64,000 nucleotides of DNA from Sodalis ligni (GCF_016865525.2 NZ_CP075169.1:4464337-4528336); one strand, 5' to 3'; positions 12,795-24,856 are shown, counted from the stretch's first letter. Program-made: numbers and translations. The notes: generated by a model not told the origin, from the letters alone.

Positions 12795-13697
12795 TCAGTC
12801 AGGGTCATCCAGCGCTCGACGCAAATAACCCTGGTGTCGTTCCAACGCGCGTTGCGCTCCAGCGGCATCGACGCCGGTCAGTATCATCAGGATAGCCGGT
12901 TTGACCTCATAATCCGTTTGCGCAAGGGCGGCTTTCGCCACGGTTATTTCGACACCCGTAGCGTCGGCGACAATTCGACATGCCCGATCCACCAGCTTGA
13001 TATTGGTGGCTTTCACATCCACCATCAGATTTTGGTAGACTTTTCCCAGTTTTACCATCGCCCCGGTGGAAATCATGTTCAGTACCAGCTTTTGGGCGGT
13101 GCCGGATTTCATGCGGGTGGAACCGGTAAGCACTTCCGGTCCGACGACCGGGGAGATGGCCACCGCGGCTTCGCGGGCGATGGGAGAATCGGGATTACAG
13201 GAAATCGCCGCCGTGGCGCAGCCCAGCCGGCGCGCATAACGCAGCCCGCCGATGACATAGGGCGTGCGCCCCGATGCCGCCAGCCCGATCACCATATCGG
13301 CGGCCGTCAGACCCAGCGCCTTTAAATCCTCTTCCGCCAGGGTCAGACTGTCTTCGGCGCCTTCCACCGCCTTCAGTAACGCGCCGGGACCGCCGGCAAT
13401 CAGGCCGACGACCCGTTCCGGCGCCACGCCGAAGGTGGGCGGACATTCGGCGGCATCCAACACCCCCAGGCGACCGCTGGTTCCCGCCCCCAGATAGATC
13501 AATCTGCCGCCTGCCATCAACGCCGCCGCCGCCAGATCAACCGTCGCCGCGATGGCCGGCAGTTCCCGCGCCACCGCCTCCGGCACTTTACGATCCTCTT
13601 GATTAAACAAGCGCACCATGTCCAGAGTAGTAAGCTTGTCCAGATCCATGGAATCCGCGTTGCGGGTTTCCGACACCAGGGTACCTAAATTCATCAC
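12795..13697 (-). CDS. murQ: N-acetylmuramic acid 6-phosphate etherase
   Basis: MurQ splits MurNAc-6P into GlcNAc-6P and D-lactate in cell-wall recycling. The SIS domain is complete: [23 protein letters not shown] holds the sugar-phosphate loop and the catalytic Glu, and the sections [11 protein letters not shown] and [17 protein letters not shown] are conserved. It has 300 residues (299 from the second start codon, an ATG at 13694). It is divergent from a RpiR-type regulator gene across a region with two copies of a palindrome. In E. coli murQ lies elsewhere, beside murR. Confidence 0.95.
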   Translation of the reverse strand: MMNLGTLVSETRNADSMDLDKLTTLDMVRLFNQEDRKVPEAVARELPAIAATVDLAAAALMAGGRLIYLGAGTSGRLGVLDAAECPPTFGVAPERVVGLIAGGPGALLKAVEGAEDSLTLAEEDLKALGLTAADMVIGLAASGRTPYVIGGLRYARRLGCATAAISCNPDSPIAREAAVAISPVVGPEVLTGSTRMKSGTAQKLVLNMISTGAMVKLGKVYQNLMVDVKATNIKLVDRACRIVADATGVEITVAKAALAQTDYEVKPAILMILTGVDAAGAQRALERHQGYLRRALDDPD

Positions 13698-13704
13698 GCC
13701 ACCA

Positions 13705-13754
13705 TTGAATATTTAATTCAAATAACAAACACTATTATTGAATATTTAATTCCG
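13705..13754. promoter_or_regulatory. Two operator-like palindromes between murQ and yfhH
   Basis: TTGAATATTTAATTCAA (13705-13721) is a 17-base palindrome with arms TTGAAT/ATTCAA. The first 15 bases recur at 13738-13752. The spacing is 33 bases, about three helical turns, which suits cooperative binding of a dimeric regulator. Their position in the divergent promoter region suggests they are the operators of the adjacent RpiR-family protein. The function is inferred. Confidence 0.55.
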
Positions 13755-13891
13755 GCGGGCGAGGGATTTCAGACTGGAAGGAGAGCTAACAAAGGGGTTC
13801 ATCTCTTTCCGGCCGGCAGTGGAGCGAAGTCCGGTCTCGCGCCCGCCTCGAATTCATCAGTTTTACTTTAATCGGTCTATTGGAAACATTT

Positions 13892-14752
13892 ATGAGCAGC
13901 CTGCTCCGCATTCGCCAGATTTATCACAGCCTGTCGGTTAACGATCACAAACTTGCGGATTATTTACTGGCTCAAACCGACGCGGCCAGACATCTCAGTT
14001 CGCAGCAGGTGGCGGCGCAGGCCGGCGTCAGCCAGTCCGGAGTGGTGAAATTCGCCCAGAAACTGGGGTACAAAGGTTTCACCGCCTTGAAACTTGCCCT
14101 GAGCGAAGCGCTCGCCACGGCACATATCCCTTTATCCGTCCCGGTGCATAACCAGATCCTCAGCGACGATCCCATCAAAACCGTCGGAGAAAAACTTCTG
14201 ACGGAAAAACTCGCCGCCCTGCGGGCCACGCTGGACATCAACAGCGAAGATAAGCTTCGAGCGGGTGTGGCCCTGCTGAAAAACGCCGGCAGGATTGTCA
14301 TCGTCGGCATCGGCGCCTCGGGACTGGTGGCCAGGGATTTCTCGTACAAACTTATGAAGATTGGCATGTCGGCGGTGGCCCAAACCGATATGCACGTCTT
14401 ACTGGCCATCGTCCAGGCGTTCGGACCCCGGGATGTACTGCTGGCCATTTCCTATAGCGGCACCCGCCGCGAAATCAATCTGGCGGCCCAGGAAGCGCAC
14501 CGGGTCGGCGCGGGGGTAATGGCCATTACCCATTTTTCACCCAATAGCCTGCAACAGCACGCCGATATTTCTTTATATACCGTCGCGGAGGAAAAAGCTC
14601 AGCGCAGCGGCGCCATATCCTCCACCGTGGCGCAGCTTTCGCTGACCGACCTGCTATTTATGGCGCTGGTACAGCGGGATCTGGAAAATGCGCCGCAACG
14701 CATACGTCATAGCGAGGAACTGGTCAGAAAACTCAATAAGTTCGCTGAATAG
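13892..14752 (+). CDS. yfhH: RpiR/MurR-family transcriptional regulator (YfhH-like)
   Basis: This has the two-domain RpiR layout: an N-terminal helix-turn-helix (about 15-75; LSSQQVAAQAGVSQSGVVKFAQKLGYKG) and a C-terminal SIS sugar-phosphate domain (GIGASGLVARDFSYKLMKIG, AISYSGTRREI). ATG 13892 (MSSLLRIRQ) is preferred over an upstream TTG. Sequence and position next to yfhL match E. coli YfhH, whose role is not established. Here it is divergent from murQ, so it may take the MurR role of sensing MurNAc-6P. That role is inferred from context. Confidence 0.88.
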   Translation: MSSLLRIRQIYHSLSVNDHKLADYLLAQTDAARHLSSQQVAAQAGVSQSGVVKFAQKLGYKGFTALKLALSEALATAHIPLSVPVHNQILSDDPIKTVGEKLLTEKLAALRATLDINSEDKLRAGVALLKNAGRIVIVGIGASGLVARDFSYKLMKIGMSAVAQTDMHVLLAIVQAFGPRDVLLAISYSGTRREINLAAQEAHRVGAGVMAITHFSPNSLQQHADISLYTVAEEKAQRSGAISSTVAQLSLTDLLFMALVQRDLENAPQRIRHSEELVRKLNKFAE

Positions 14753-14781
14753 GCAATGACAACGGATAAATCCAGCCAGAC

Positions 14782-17700
14782 CTATATCTCTGCCGCCGAG
14801 TTTGGGGGCGCGGGAACTGATACGTTGCCGACAGCATCGATGGCCAATTTCATCGTCAAGTGCAGCAGCGCCTGATACAGGGGAGCACGCCTTGACCGGC
14901 CCGTTATATCCCTTGTCATCCGTGAACGCTCCATTATAGCGATATCCATAATAAATTTAACCACGCTGTCGGCATTCCTGGTCATAATATCCGCCCCAAA
15001 CATAGGATCATGGGAAATGGCTTGGTTGATCATTTCTATGTTTACCATATCGTTTTTTTCCCAACCCAAGTGACTCCTGATCTGTGGCGCGATTTGACTG
15101 TAGTTAATCACGTTGCCATGGTCCAGCATAGTTTGCAGCGCGGAAACATGCTTTGCCGGCGATAAATCCTTGATACTCTTGGCGCTAAGATAATAAATAT
15201 CGTCGGTATGATAGGCTAAATGGGTTACTTCATGCATCAGGGTTATGGCAAGATGTTCCTGCTTGTCCAAGCTCTGCACCAACCGGTCGGCCATAACAAC
15301 CACACGATTGCGACCATCCCCCGGCACACAAAATCCCAAGATCTCACCTTCAAGGGGCAGCAATTCATATCCGGAAAAGGGGTCCGAGGGCGAGGCTAAC
15401 GCTGATTGGTATACACCAAGCGTATTCTTTTCCCTTACCGTGGACACGATAAGGACGTTTTTTACCACCTCCCTCTTGAGATTGATGGCCGCGTCTATAA
15501 TTCCTCGAAACCTGTTGACCGCCAATCCAACAATAAAAGGGTCTTTCACCGTTAAAGCGTTTGAAAAATAACTATCAATCATCATTTTTTCCAAGGCGTT
15601 CGTTTTAGCACGCTCTAAAAAATTACTGACTTTCCCTATATCATCAAAAACGTTGCTGAACTGGACGCTGACCGAAAGCTGCGCGCCGGCGAGGTAGGGA
15701 TGTCTTTTACTTAATTGGGTTTCAACTGTTCCGGTCACCCGAACGGTTTTGATTTCGCCGAATACACGGGTTATCTCGTTATCGATATGTGTGGAAACGT
15801 ACTCGTCTACCAAGGGTGCTATCCTGCGCATCGGCATAAAGGAATTGAAGCTCGGCAGCGGGTAGTTGGGCACCGGGCGGCGCACAACCGACGAGGTGCT
15901 GGCGATCGGCTGCGCGCCATTCATCGCCATAACCGGTTGTAAAGGCCGTCGCTGATAACGTATCGGATTGGCGAGCAGGACTGCCTCTTGAGGCGGGATA
16001 ACAGCGATTTGGTGACGGTAAAGGGTATATTTATTGCTCAGGATGCCGGTGTTATCAGGATTAAGCCGCAGGTAAACCTCCCGGCCAAGGTATTTATCTC
16101 CACCGGGCTTGATAAACTCCACCCGCGTTTTGGCGCCGTCTATTGTAATGGACTTATCAGGAATGAACTCCAGCGGCAATCTTTCCATGTGTTGACCGTT
16201 ACCCATTCTGCGCAGCGCATTCTTGATGCCAGGAATAACATTCTCTAAATATTCCCCCAGGCGTGACGATTGGGCAACGATCGTTTTTCCCAACGCCGAT
16301 GGCAGCCGTTTCAACAAAGGATCCGCTGTATGTACCGCCATCTTTGCCAGTGAGGCGACCTGCCCGCTGCCCGCCAATTTCAACGCCGGAATCATGCCTA
16401 GACGCAAGGACTGCACCCCTTTATTTAGCGCCAGTTTGGCACCTGCGTTCAGCAAAGGCGCCAACGATAAGGTATCCGTCGCGCAATGATAAAATTTTTC
16501 ACCTTTCTCCCCTTCTTCACCCGTGGTCAAGCAGGAATATAAAGGCAGCATGGAAAAAAGCGATTCCAAAAGGGATTCCACCGGCGTTTTTATATTACCG
16601 TAGTCGTTCAGCGCCCGGCGCAAAGCATTTTTATGCTTTAGCGCGAGCGTATTTATCAAATGTTCATCGGCGGTTTCTCCTACATTAGTAGCCGGGGCCG
16701 GCCGGTCCGTCAGTTCCAGGCTGAAATCGGCCTGCACCCGTTGCCGATCCTCTTTCGCCAGCAGTGGCTTATAGCGGGCGATATCTGAATCCACGCGAAT
16801 TAATTCATATTGCTGCTGTTTTTTGACCAAGGCATAAATACGCCGCTCGCCTACCCGCTCGGCGCCTATGAGATCGACATCGTCGGGATTGGGAAGGATG
16901 GTCACCCGATCCGGGTCGTAGGCCAACGCCGGCAACATCACATGGGCACGGGTCTCATGCTGTTTGATTAATGCAAACGTCGGCAGGGAAATGAGTGAAG
17001 TGCTGATAAAGCGGAATTCATCTTCCGGCAGACGACTTAGGACGTCGCCGATAAGCAGCCGGTCCACCTGATAAAAGGCGTCGGCAAGATCGTCGGTCTG
17101 CTGTTTAAATCTCTCATCCAGCAAGCGGGTATGGTACTGCGGATTGGCTTGTGCCAATTGTAACCGGGTTTGGAATGATGCGAAGAGTTCAGAAAACCGG
17201 TTTAATGGATTGTCCTGCTCACGGCGTCGCGCCGGCGAATTGAAGAATTTTTCCAGGGCGCTTTTTTCCAGAGCGGATGCATCCGTGCGCCGGTCCTGCA
17301 TCATCGCGTCCGGGTTATCGACGCTATAGTCAATCAGGGCGGGAATAAGGAAAAAATTTGACCAATGGTCAGGAACAACGCCTATATTCAGTTGAAGGCA
17401 AATCATTCGTCCCAGCACGGCGGCGTCCTGCGGCGTTAATGCCTGCGTATCGCTGCCCGCCGCCAGGGCAAAGGACGCCCCGGCGTGTTTATTGGCCCAT
17501 TCAGGATCCGTGGCGTTGATATTATACAGCTGCGGGATTGCCAGCAACGGGATCACCGGCGCAATGATATGTCGTATGATATAGTCCCTGACGTCACTAC
17601 CGGCCAGGACGCGCCCACCGGAGAAAAACGCATAAATAGCGTTATCAAGCCTCAATTTGATAAATACAAGCCTGTTTCCCTCTGATTTCTGGCTATCAAG

Positions 17701-18498
17701 AATCGCTTCGGTGATAAAATCAACCATGGCGGCGCCGAAGAGATTCTCGCTTATCCACGTATCAATGATCGTCTTAGCCATAGGCGGGGGCATCATTTCA
17801 AAGGGATTAACCCCATAGCCACCTGTAGCCGTCTGGATAAAAAGGGCAACCTCTTCCTGCGACAGGGTATTTTCCGTGAGGGCCTTTATGACTGATTTTA
17901 CCAGAACTGCCCGATCGGTATACTTGACATCGCTATGGCCATTACCCAGCTGGGCCACCAACTGGGCAATATAACGATTTTTATCATCCAGAATTTCATT
18001 GTCGCCATTGTGATTACTGGAAGAATTATCGATGCCAAATCCAGCGGAAAAGTGACCCTCCGGCAACGCGGCGGCAGAAGCAAAAGGGAATCGTATGGGA
18101 TCCTTTATATTACCAATAAAATTATAAACCTTAGCAAAGGCTCCTATAATGCTGGCGGACAGAGCATTAAAACTGCCGGCCGTATGCCGAACGACGGCAA
18201 ATTCGGCCCCTAACGGCCGACTTCCACGCGCAATAGCGGGTCCATTAAGCGCGGTGGTGGATAACAAAGCCGCTGAGGCGAATATCATCTGTGCTTTTGC
18301 CGGCATGGCCGGAACGAAATTAAAGGTTGAATTGATAGTGATTTCTTCGTTAACAACCTGCGCCAGCTTGTGTAAAAAGCCGCCTGCTATTTTCACATGA
18401 TATTCTTTTTGTTTATCTGAAAAATTATTAAAGAGAGTGTTATTGATGTCGGATTTTCCGATATCGTGAGTTTGAAACATTATTGACGATAATTGCAT
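14782..18498 (-). CDS. Large toxin-like protein with C-terminal zincin (HEVTH) motif
   Basis: I do not recognise a named protein. The start is ATG 18498 (MQLSSIMFQTHDIGKS), preceded by AGGATA; 1238 residues. Residues 1 to about 790 form a long, mostly helical-looking region with no obvious domain, apart from hydrophobic stretches near 45-85 that could enter a membrane. At about 800-830 there is a small module with KYLGREVYLRLNPDNTGIL. The tail from about 900 differs and contains HEVTH at 1089-1093 (ITLMHEVTHLAYHTDD), the HExxH signature of zinc metallopeptidases. The first ~840 residues align in order with the decayed gene at 18617-23038, whose tail is a glycosyltransferase. The pair therefore looks like large toxins with a shared delivery region and exchangeable enzymatic ends. 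No signal peptide is seen. Base composition is AT-richer than the flanks. The toxin role is inferred. Confidence 0.7.
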   Translation of the reverse strand: MQLSSIMFQTHDIGKSDINNTLFNNFSDKQKEYHVKIAGGFLHKLAQVVNEEITINSTFNFVPAMPAKAQMIFASAALLSTTALNGPAIARGSRPLGAEFAVVRHTAGSFNALSASIIGAFAKVYNFIGNIKDPIRFPFASAAALPEGHFSAGFGIDNSSSNHNGDNEILDDKNRYIAQLVAQLGNGHSDVKYTDRAVLVKSVIKALTENTLSQEEVALFIQTATGGYGVNPFEMMPPPMAKTIIDTWISENLFGAAMVDFITEAILDSQKSEGNRLVFIKLRLDNAIYAFFSGGRVLAGSDVRDYIIRHIIAPVIPLLAIPQLYNINATDPEWANKHAGASFALAAGSDTQALTPQDAAVLGRMICLQLNIGVVPDHWSNFFLIPALIDYSVDNPDAMMQDRRTDASALEKSALEKFFNSPARRREQDNPLNRFSELFASFQTRLQLAQANPQYHTRLLDERFKQQTDDLADAFYQVDRLLIGDVLSRLPEDEFRFISTSLISLPTFALIKQHETRAHVMLPALAYDPDRVTILPNPDDVDLIGAERVGERRIYALVKKQQQYELIRVDSDIARYKPLLAKEDRQRVQADFSLELTDRPAPATNVGETADEHLINTLALKHKNALRRALNDYGNIKTPVESLLESLFSMLPLYSCLTTGEEGEKGEKFYHCATDTLSLAPLLNAGAKLALNKGVQSLRLGMIPALKLAGSGQVASLAKMAVHTADPLLKRLPSALGKTIVAQSSRLGEYLENVIPGIKNALRRMGNGQHMERLPLEFIPDKSITIDGAKTRVEFIKPGGDKYLGREVYLRLNPDNTGILSNKYTLYRHQIAVIPPQEAVLLANPIRYQRRPLQPVMAMNGAQPIASTSSVVRRPVPNYPLPSFNSFMPMRRIAPLVDEYVSTHIDNEITRVFGEIKTVRVTGTVETQLSKRHPYLAGAQLSVSVQFSNVFDDIGKVSNFLERAKTNALEKMMIDSYFSNALTVKDPFIVGLAVNRFRGIIDAAINLKREVVKNVLIVSTVREKNTLGVYQSALASPSDPFSGYELLPLEGEILGFCVPGDGRNRVVVMADRLVQSLDKQEHLAITLMHEVTHLAYHTDDIYYLSAKSIKDLSPAKHVSALQTMLDHGNVINYSQIAPQIRSHLGWEKNDMVNIEMINQAISHDPMFGADIMTRNADSVVKFIMDIAIMERSRMTRDITGRSRRAPLYQALLHLTMKLAIDAVGNVSVPAPPNSAAEI

Positions 18499-18616
18499 AA
18501 AGTATCCTTTATAAATCACATTGGTTTGTGGCAGCAGTCTCATTTGACCAGCTTGGGGAGAGTGTTTTCCGATTTCTGGGATATCTACAGACCGACGCTC
18601 TCCCTCCGTCTTCGCC

Positions 18617-21600
18617 CTAGCGAGAGTGCCGCCAGGTATGCGCATTACCAACCTGTACAATATTTTTTAATGCGCAAACTTCAAGATCCCAATACTCTTC
18701 CAACTTGGCATGGGTCGACCGGTCCATTACGATGGGCAAATTTAATAACTTCAGCGCTTCCCTGGTCTGTTTCTCATTGGCCAGGTTTTGATCGATGATA
18801 TGGTTAAAAAGATCCGGGCCAGTGAGGTAGGATAACGTTGACGCATAGCGGGCGGAAGCAACTGCATCTTCGAGTGAAGGCCTGTGGGTATAGAATTCTT
18901 TATGAGACATATAACGTCGATAGCTCTCATCCAACATGGCGTCTAAAGTTGGACTGTTGGCATGGGTGCCCCAATTACTGTTTGGGTATTTTCCTCTAAT
19001 ATTTAACGCACTATGATAAACCGGCGTGGATAATATCAGTCCCTCCGGGCTGGTGCTGAAATCGAATAGTCCGGGGAAGAAAAAGCGTGTCGTCCACATC
19101 CATATAAAGCCCTCCCGTCGATTAAGCAGATCCAATCGAATGACATCGCAGGCGGAAGCGAAGTTGGTCGCCCGGCCTCGGTTACCATCGATGGCGGCAG
19201 AATAATGCTCGAAATTTTTCGTTTGTGAAAAAGCATGATAATAATCGGTGAATTCTAAATTGATGACCACTACGTCTTTCGCCAGTTCCTTCAACCGCGC
19301 CAGGTTGCGAACATAGGCATCATTATTTTCGCTGGAAAGATAGAGCTTAAAATCATAGGGACGTGGGAACTCTTTTGCCATACGGGCGTTATTTTGCAGA
19401 TTTTTGATAATATTTTCTGGTATGTCATTCTTTCCGACCCAAATGGACGTAATTTTTCTCGGAATGTTTTTTTTCAAGTTCGCCAATATTTTTATGGGGG
19501 AACTATTCCACGGGAGATCGATTCCCAATGCCTTGATACCCTCATATTGGTCTTGTGGCGTCGCTAAAGCCGGTTCAAGTATGTTTGTTTTCTCCAGTTT
19601 ACCGTCAGGATTGATCATATAATTATCTTGAGGAACAAACTCGATTATCGTCTCGACCTTGGTTTTGTCCTTGCGCGGGTAAAACACATTACGCGACAGA
19701 TCGTATATTACCGAGGTGGCTTTACCGTTTATTCGCGTGCGGATTTCATTCATATCAACAAAAAATCCATATTTATTGAACTCCCACCGTTTGTCCTTTA
19801 AGGACGTGAGCGTATTGGAAAGGGGCGCTGACATCGAGCGCAGGGCGGAACCGGCGTTATTTGAAGAACCGGCCGCGCCGGAATGGCCGGCGGCATTAAC
19901 GGGATCCGCTGCGCCTGAATGTCCGGCGGCGCCAGGATGGCCGGCGGCGTCCATGTAATCTCCACGCCATTTAGCCGCGGCCCGGGGCCCTCCTTTCCCG
20001 CCCAGTCCTTGATGGCCCATGATTTTCAGCTTTTCGCTGAATTTAACCGGAATGGCCCTGAAATGATTTTTTTTGCTCAGAAACAGCTTGGGTCCAAACA
20101 GGATGCCTGTTTCCAGGTTGCTCATGGCATAGACCTCGCGACCACGGTATTTTTGATCTTCAAGCCGTTTAATACCGATTTTTCTTCCCGTGCCTTTCTC
20201 GGTGATGATAAATATCGGATCAAAATGCGCCGATGGCGGTAATAACAACGGTGTATCCAGTGTCCGTTCAAAGAGTGCTTTTATTTTGGTAAGCTCTTTC
20301 CCATATGCTTACTGACTGACATGGCCTGATAAAAGATTTTTACCGACAAAATAAATAACTTCAAAGCCTGGATCCATAAAGCGAGCCGCACCTTTTGCCA
20401 ACGCTATCATCTCATTGAGTGAGATAATTTTCGAGGCAGGCTGAAGAGAATGTACAAGTAAAAGCTGTGCCGACCTGGCAGCAATATCCTTCATGGTATA
20501 ACGTGCCGCCGCCATGGTGAGCGCGTTTCGCCCCGCCGTATGCAGGCCTTTCAAAAGCAGCGTGCCGCTTTTGCCATCAGCTGGTTTATTTGGCCCAATA
20601 CCGGTATCAGTGAAACAATATCCAGCGCGCAATCTAAAACAGTCTCTTCCACTTCATCTTCGGCAATTCCGTCAATACAGGAATAAAGGGAATCAATGAT
20701 AGGAAAAATCTTTTGCCATAAGCAGAACATGTTTATCATAACCCGCTTCATACAATTTATTCATCATTTGCGCGGCATGATCCGCAACCAGGAGTCTATC
20801 AACTTCGCGAAATTCTGGGAAAAAGGTAATATCTTTTTTGTTTTCAGCAAACAGACAGACACCCTGCCGTTGCCAGGCATTAATGAGGCATATTCCTGTA
20901 ATGGCGAGAGATAGATTATCCGATAACCCTCTTTATTGCGTGCCAGAGCATACAAAACATCCTGATAAAAACGGTTCATAACAAACAGCTCGGTTTCAGG
21001 ATGCAAAATAATCTTTGCAATGTCGGCAGGAAAGGCATAGGAACCGGGACTCTCACGAAACCACCGGGTTTGGCAATACTTGAAACCAAACTTCGGATTG
21101 ATCAAGGGCTCAGAAGCCAAATATTTATCCACGGTAACGTCATGCCAGTGATTATCGTCAGTAGGGAAATAGGTACTCCAGGCAAGCCCCAGCAACAAAC
21201 GTTCAACCACGCTGAACTTTTCGGTTATCGCTTTGTTTTGTGCGATAAAACATCATCGATGTTGGGCAATTTAACGTAACTTGCCTCATCAGGATAAAGA
21301 ATAGCAAGCGAGCACTCGTTGCTCCGGCATTGTGGCTCATATAGGATATGGCTAAAGGGCTATCAAGAGAATGCATCGCGGAAAGGGGCAATCGGGAGTA
21401 ATTTTAACAAATACTCACTGGCGGAAACTTGGGAACAAGATTTATTGAGAATCTCCTCAGCGAGTGCTGTTCGCGATTTGTAGTTTGCCATCGCCACGGA
21501 TAGCGCGGTGAAAGGATTATTAGCTTGTAAGTAAAGTTCTTTTTCCTTAAAATAATATTGTAAAGCATCGTGGACAGCGGATGCATAAAATTCATCTTCT

Positions 21601-23038
21601 TGATAATGTCCTTCCCGTGATGCTATAAACCTCACCAAGGCGGGAAATTGATAAAACAAAAGCCATTGTGGGGGAGCCAGACCGGCTTCAACCTGCAATT
21701 GAACAAATTCACCCAATTCCGCGGCTTCTTCACGACTCATATTACCTATATTCATGTCGCTTTGGCGTGCGAAAATCAAACCGGCCTGTATGCCCCCCAG
21801 CTCAAAGCTCGTCATACTGATATTATTAAAGGGGGTTTCTTGCCAGTATTCCAGTACCGGCAATTCGGGGATAATTATCCGATGCCACAATTCTTCCGTA
21901 CACCGTGATTTATCCGCCGCACCGTCTTGCGAGGTAAGATTGCCCCAATATGTCGCCAGAACGCCGTGCAACCGAGTCCCCAACGATAATAATGATAACT
22001 TTTCAAGGTCGTGGTAGGTTGAAACCTGCCCGGTGAAAAGTTTTCAAATGTATCGTTTAATACATTCATATGGAACCAGCGGCGAACGACCATTCCTGCG
22101 ACATTGCCGGGAATATTCTCGCCTTCGCCGCCGCCATAATAGGCCACTGAAGCCAATAATACCCTGGCCAGCTCATGGATATGGTTCTTCTCCAGCGCAA
22201 TATACGACAACACGTCCCGAACCAGGTCCGCAACCAGCGTGATATTCTCTTGATTCTTTATCGGAATATTATTTAAAAAACCGTACATGGCCGCATTTTG
22301 TTTAAGTAATGTTGCAGCGGCATTTTTTTTCGGATAATAGAGATTATCGGTATGAGCAATGATAAGGCTATGATTGCCCACCGGGGCAGGTGGTACTTCA
22401 ACCGCGGACGCGGAGGGAAATAACGCTACGTTATCAATATAGGCTTTAATCTTGAAAACGCTGTTTTCCATGAGGCTCTTCATGGCCGACATAGCGGCAG
22501 TGGATATTAACGTCATTACATTCGACGACGTACCGGCAATGCTGGCCCGGCCCCGGCCCGGCTGGTTATCATGGTTTTTATCATCAGCCCACCGTGATGC
22601 TCGCAGCGGTTTCCCGGTTATAAAATCGTCCCGGCCTTCATAGCCAAGGCGGGCCGCCGATAAATATTCCGCAGACACCGGAAAATTATTTCTTATGCAG
22701 CAATTGGCCGTTATTTCCGCCGCATTGACCGTGGGCAGCGATATTTTTTTGATTCCGATGCCTAGCGGCGACCGGAAAACACCAGCAGGACCACTCCCCG
22801 AGGCCGCTTGTTTCATTCGCCGGGCAGAGGGGGAAGATACCATTGGCTCTGCCGCATTGGTCACCAACAACAGCATATGCAGCATCAGGTTTGCCCGGCA
22901 ATTCGCAGCGGCATCCCCTGGATGATTAGATAAATAATGTAATCTGGTTGTCAGCTTCTTATCGCTCATATATTTATGAGCTTTATTATGATATATCCCG
23001 ATATTTTGTCGATAGATATCCTTATCATTCAAGTTCAT
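18617..23038 (-). pseudogene. Decayed paralogous toxin with TcdA/TcdB-like glycosyltransferase end
   Basis: This was originally about 1470 codons from ATG 23038 (MNLNDKDIYRQ). Open pieces in different frames (23038-21875, 21983-21363, 21210-20764, about 20770-20700, 20751-20551, 20632-20309, 20308-18617) align consecutively with the neighbouring 1238-residue protein. Examples are PELPVL..AGLAPPQW against PVIPLL..IGVVPDHW, DSLYSCIDG against LPLYSCLTTG, and KYRGREVYAMSNLETGIL against KYLGREVYLRLNPDNTGIL. Lesions include paired stops TGA TAG near 21363, a TAA at 20309-20311 and at least four frameshifts. The last 540 codons are open and contain a GT-A glycosyltransferase domain of the TcdA/TcdB type (IPRKITSIWVGKNDIPE, ASACDVIRLDLLNRR). 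Its DXD motif is scrambled by two compensating indels (see findings). A repetitive A/G/H linker (AAGHPGAAGHSGAA) lies before it. Confidence 0.78.
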
Positions 23039-23682
<644 letters not shown>

Positions 23683-23726
23683 TTTATCCACCGTCTCGTC
23701 GTCCACTGAAGCGGCGGCATTAGCCG

Positions 23727-24125
23727 TTAGGCCTGTGGGCTTTCTTGATATTCGATGATGACGGTGGCGCAGGCATAATGGCGCTCATCCGCCAGCGTCA
23801 CGTGGATTTGCGTCACCTTCAGGTTTGCCGCCAGCTCGGCGGCCTGTAGATGCAGCGTCAAACCGGGCTTACCCAACACGTCGTTGTTTACTTCAAAATG
23901 CGCAAACGCCAGGCCGTTGCGAATACCGGTGCCGAACGCCTTCGCCGCCGCCTCCTTTACCGCAAAGCGCTTGGCCAGAAAGCGGATGGGCCGCTTATGC
24001 TTAAGGTATTGCGCCCATTCGGCCTCGCTAAGAATGCGGCGGGCAAAACGGTCGCCGCTGCGCGCCACCACCGCTTCGATACGCTCGATTTCAACGATAT
24101 CGGTGCCGATCCCAAGGATAGTCAT
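23727..24125 (-). CDS. acpS: Holo-[acyl-carrier-protein] synthase
   Basis: AcpS transfers 4'-phosphopantetheine from CoA to Ser of apo-ACP and is essential for lipid synthesis. The N-terminal [13 protein letters not shown] holds the Mg-binding Asp, and the second motif [15 protein letters not shown] holds the Glu and Lys of the active site. It has 132 residues against 126 in E. coli, with a slightly longer tail. The start codon overlaps the pdxJ stop in TGATG, so the two genes are translationally coupled as in E. coli. Confidence 0.97.
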   Translation of the reverse strand: MTILGIGTDIVEIERIEAVVARSGDRFARRILSEAEWAQYLKHKRPIRFLAKRFAVKEAAAKAFGTGIRNGLAFAHFEVNNDVLGKPGLTLHLQAAELAANLKVTQIHVTLADERHYACATVIIEYQESPQA

Positions 24126-24856
24126 CAGGCGCGCGCCTTGAGCATCAGCCCCTTCATTTCGGACACCGCCTCGGCCAAACCGCTCATCACCCCGCGGCCG
24201 ATGATGGAATGACCAATATTCAGTTCGTGCATTTGCGGCAGCGCGGCGATGAGCTGGACATTCTGGTAGGTCAGGCCATGACCGGCGTTGACTTTGAGTC
24301 CCTGGCGCTCGGCAAACACCGCCCCCAGGCGTATACGCTCGAACTCCGCCAGCCGGGCGGCTTCATCAGCGGCATCGGCGTATGCGCCGGTGTGTATTTC
24401 GATATAAGGCGCACCCACCGCCGCCGCCGCCGCAATTTGTTTTTCATCGGGATCAATAAATAACGACACCTGAATGCCGGCCGCAGATAAACGAGCCACC
24501 GCATCTTTCATCTTGTCGATTTGGCCGGCAACGTCAAGGCCGCCTTCGGTGGTCACTTCCTGGCGTTTTTCCGGTACCAGGCAGCAAAAATGCGGCCGCA
24601 ACTCACAGGAAATGGCGATCATTTCGCTGGTAACCGCCATTTCCAGATTCATCCGGGTCTGGATGGTCTGGCGCAGTAAACGGACATCGCGGTCGGTAAT
24701 ATGGCGGCGGTCTTCGCGCAAATGAACGGTGATACCATCCGCACCCGCCTGCTCGGCGATAAAGGCCGCCTGTACCGGATCGGGGTAATTCGTGCCCCGC
24801 GCGTTGCGCAAGGTGGCAATATGATCAATGTTCACGCCTAACAGCAAACCGGACAT
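24125..24856 (-). CDS. pdxJ: Pyridoxine 5'-phosphate synthase
   Basis: PdxJ condenses 1-deoxyxylulose-5P with 3-amino-2-oxopropyl phosphate to give pyridoxine 5'-phosphate, the ring-closing step of the DXP-dependent vitamin B6 route. It is a TIM barrel of 243 residues, intact. Conserved segments are [33 protein letters not shown] and [10 protein letters not shown]. It is part of the rnc-era-recO-pdxJ-acpS chain and is upstream of acpS. Confidence 0.97.
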   Translation of the reverse strand: MSGLLLGVNIDHIATLRNARGTNYPDPVQAAFIAEQAGADGITVHLREDRRHITDRDVRLLRQTIQTRMNLEMAVTSEMIAISCELRPHFCCLVPEKRQEVTTEGGLDVAGQIDKMKDAVARLSAAGIQVSLFIDPDEKQIAAAAAVGAPYIEIHTGAYADAADEAARLAEFERIRLGAVFAERQGLKVNAGHGLTYQNVQLIAALPQMHELNIGHSIIGRGVMSGLAEAVSEMKGLMLKARA

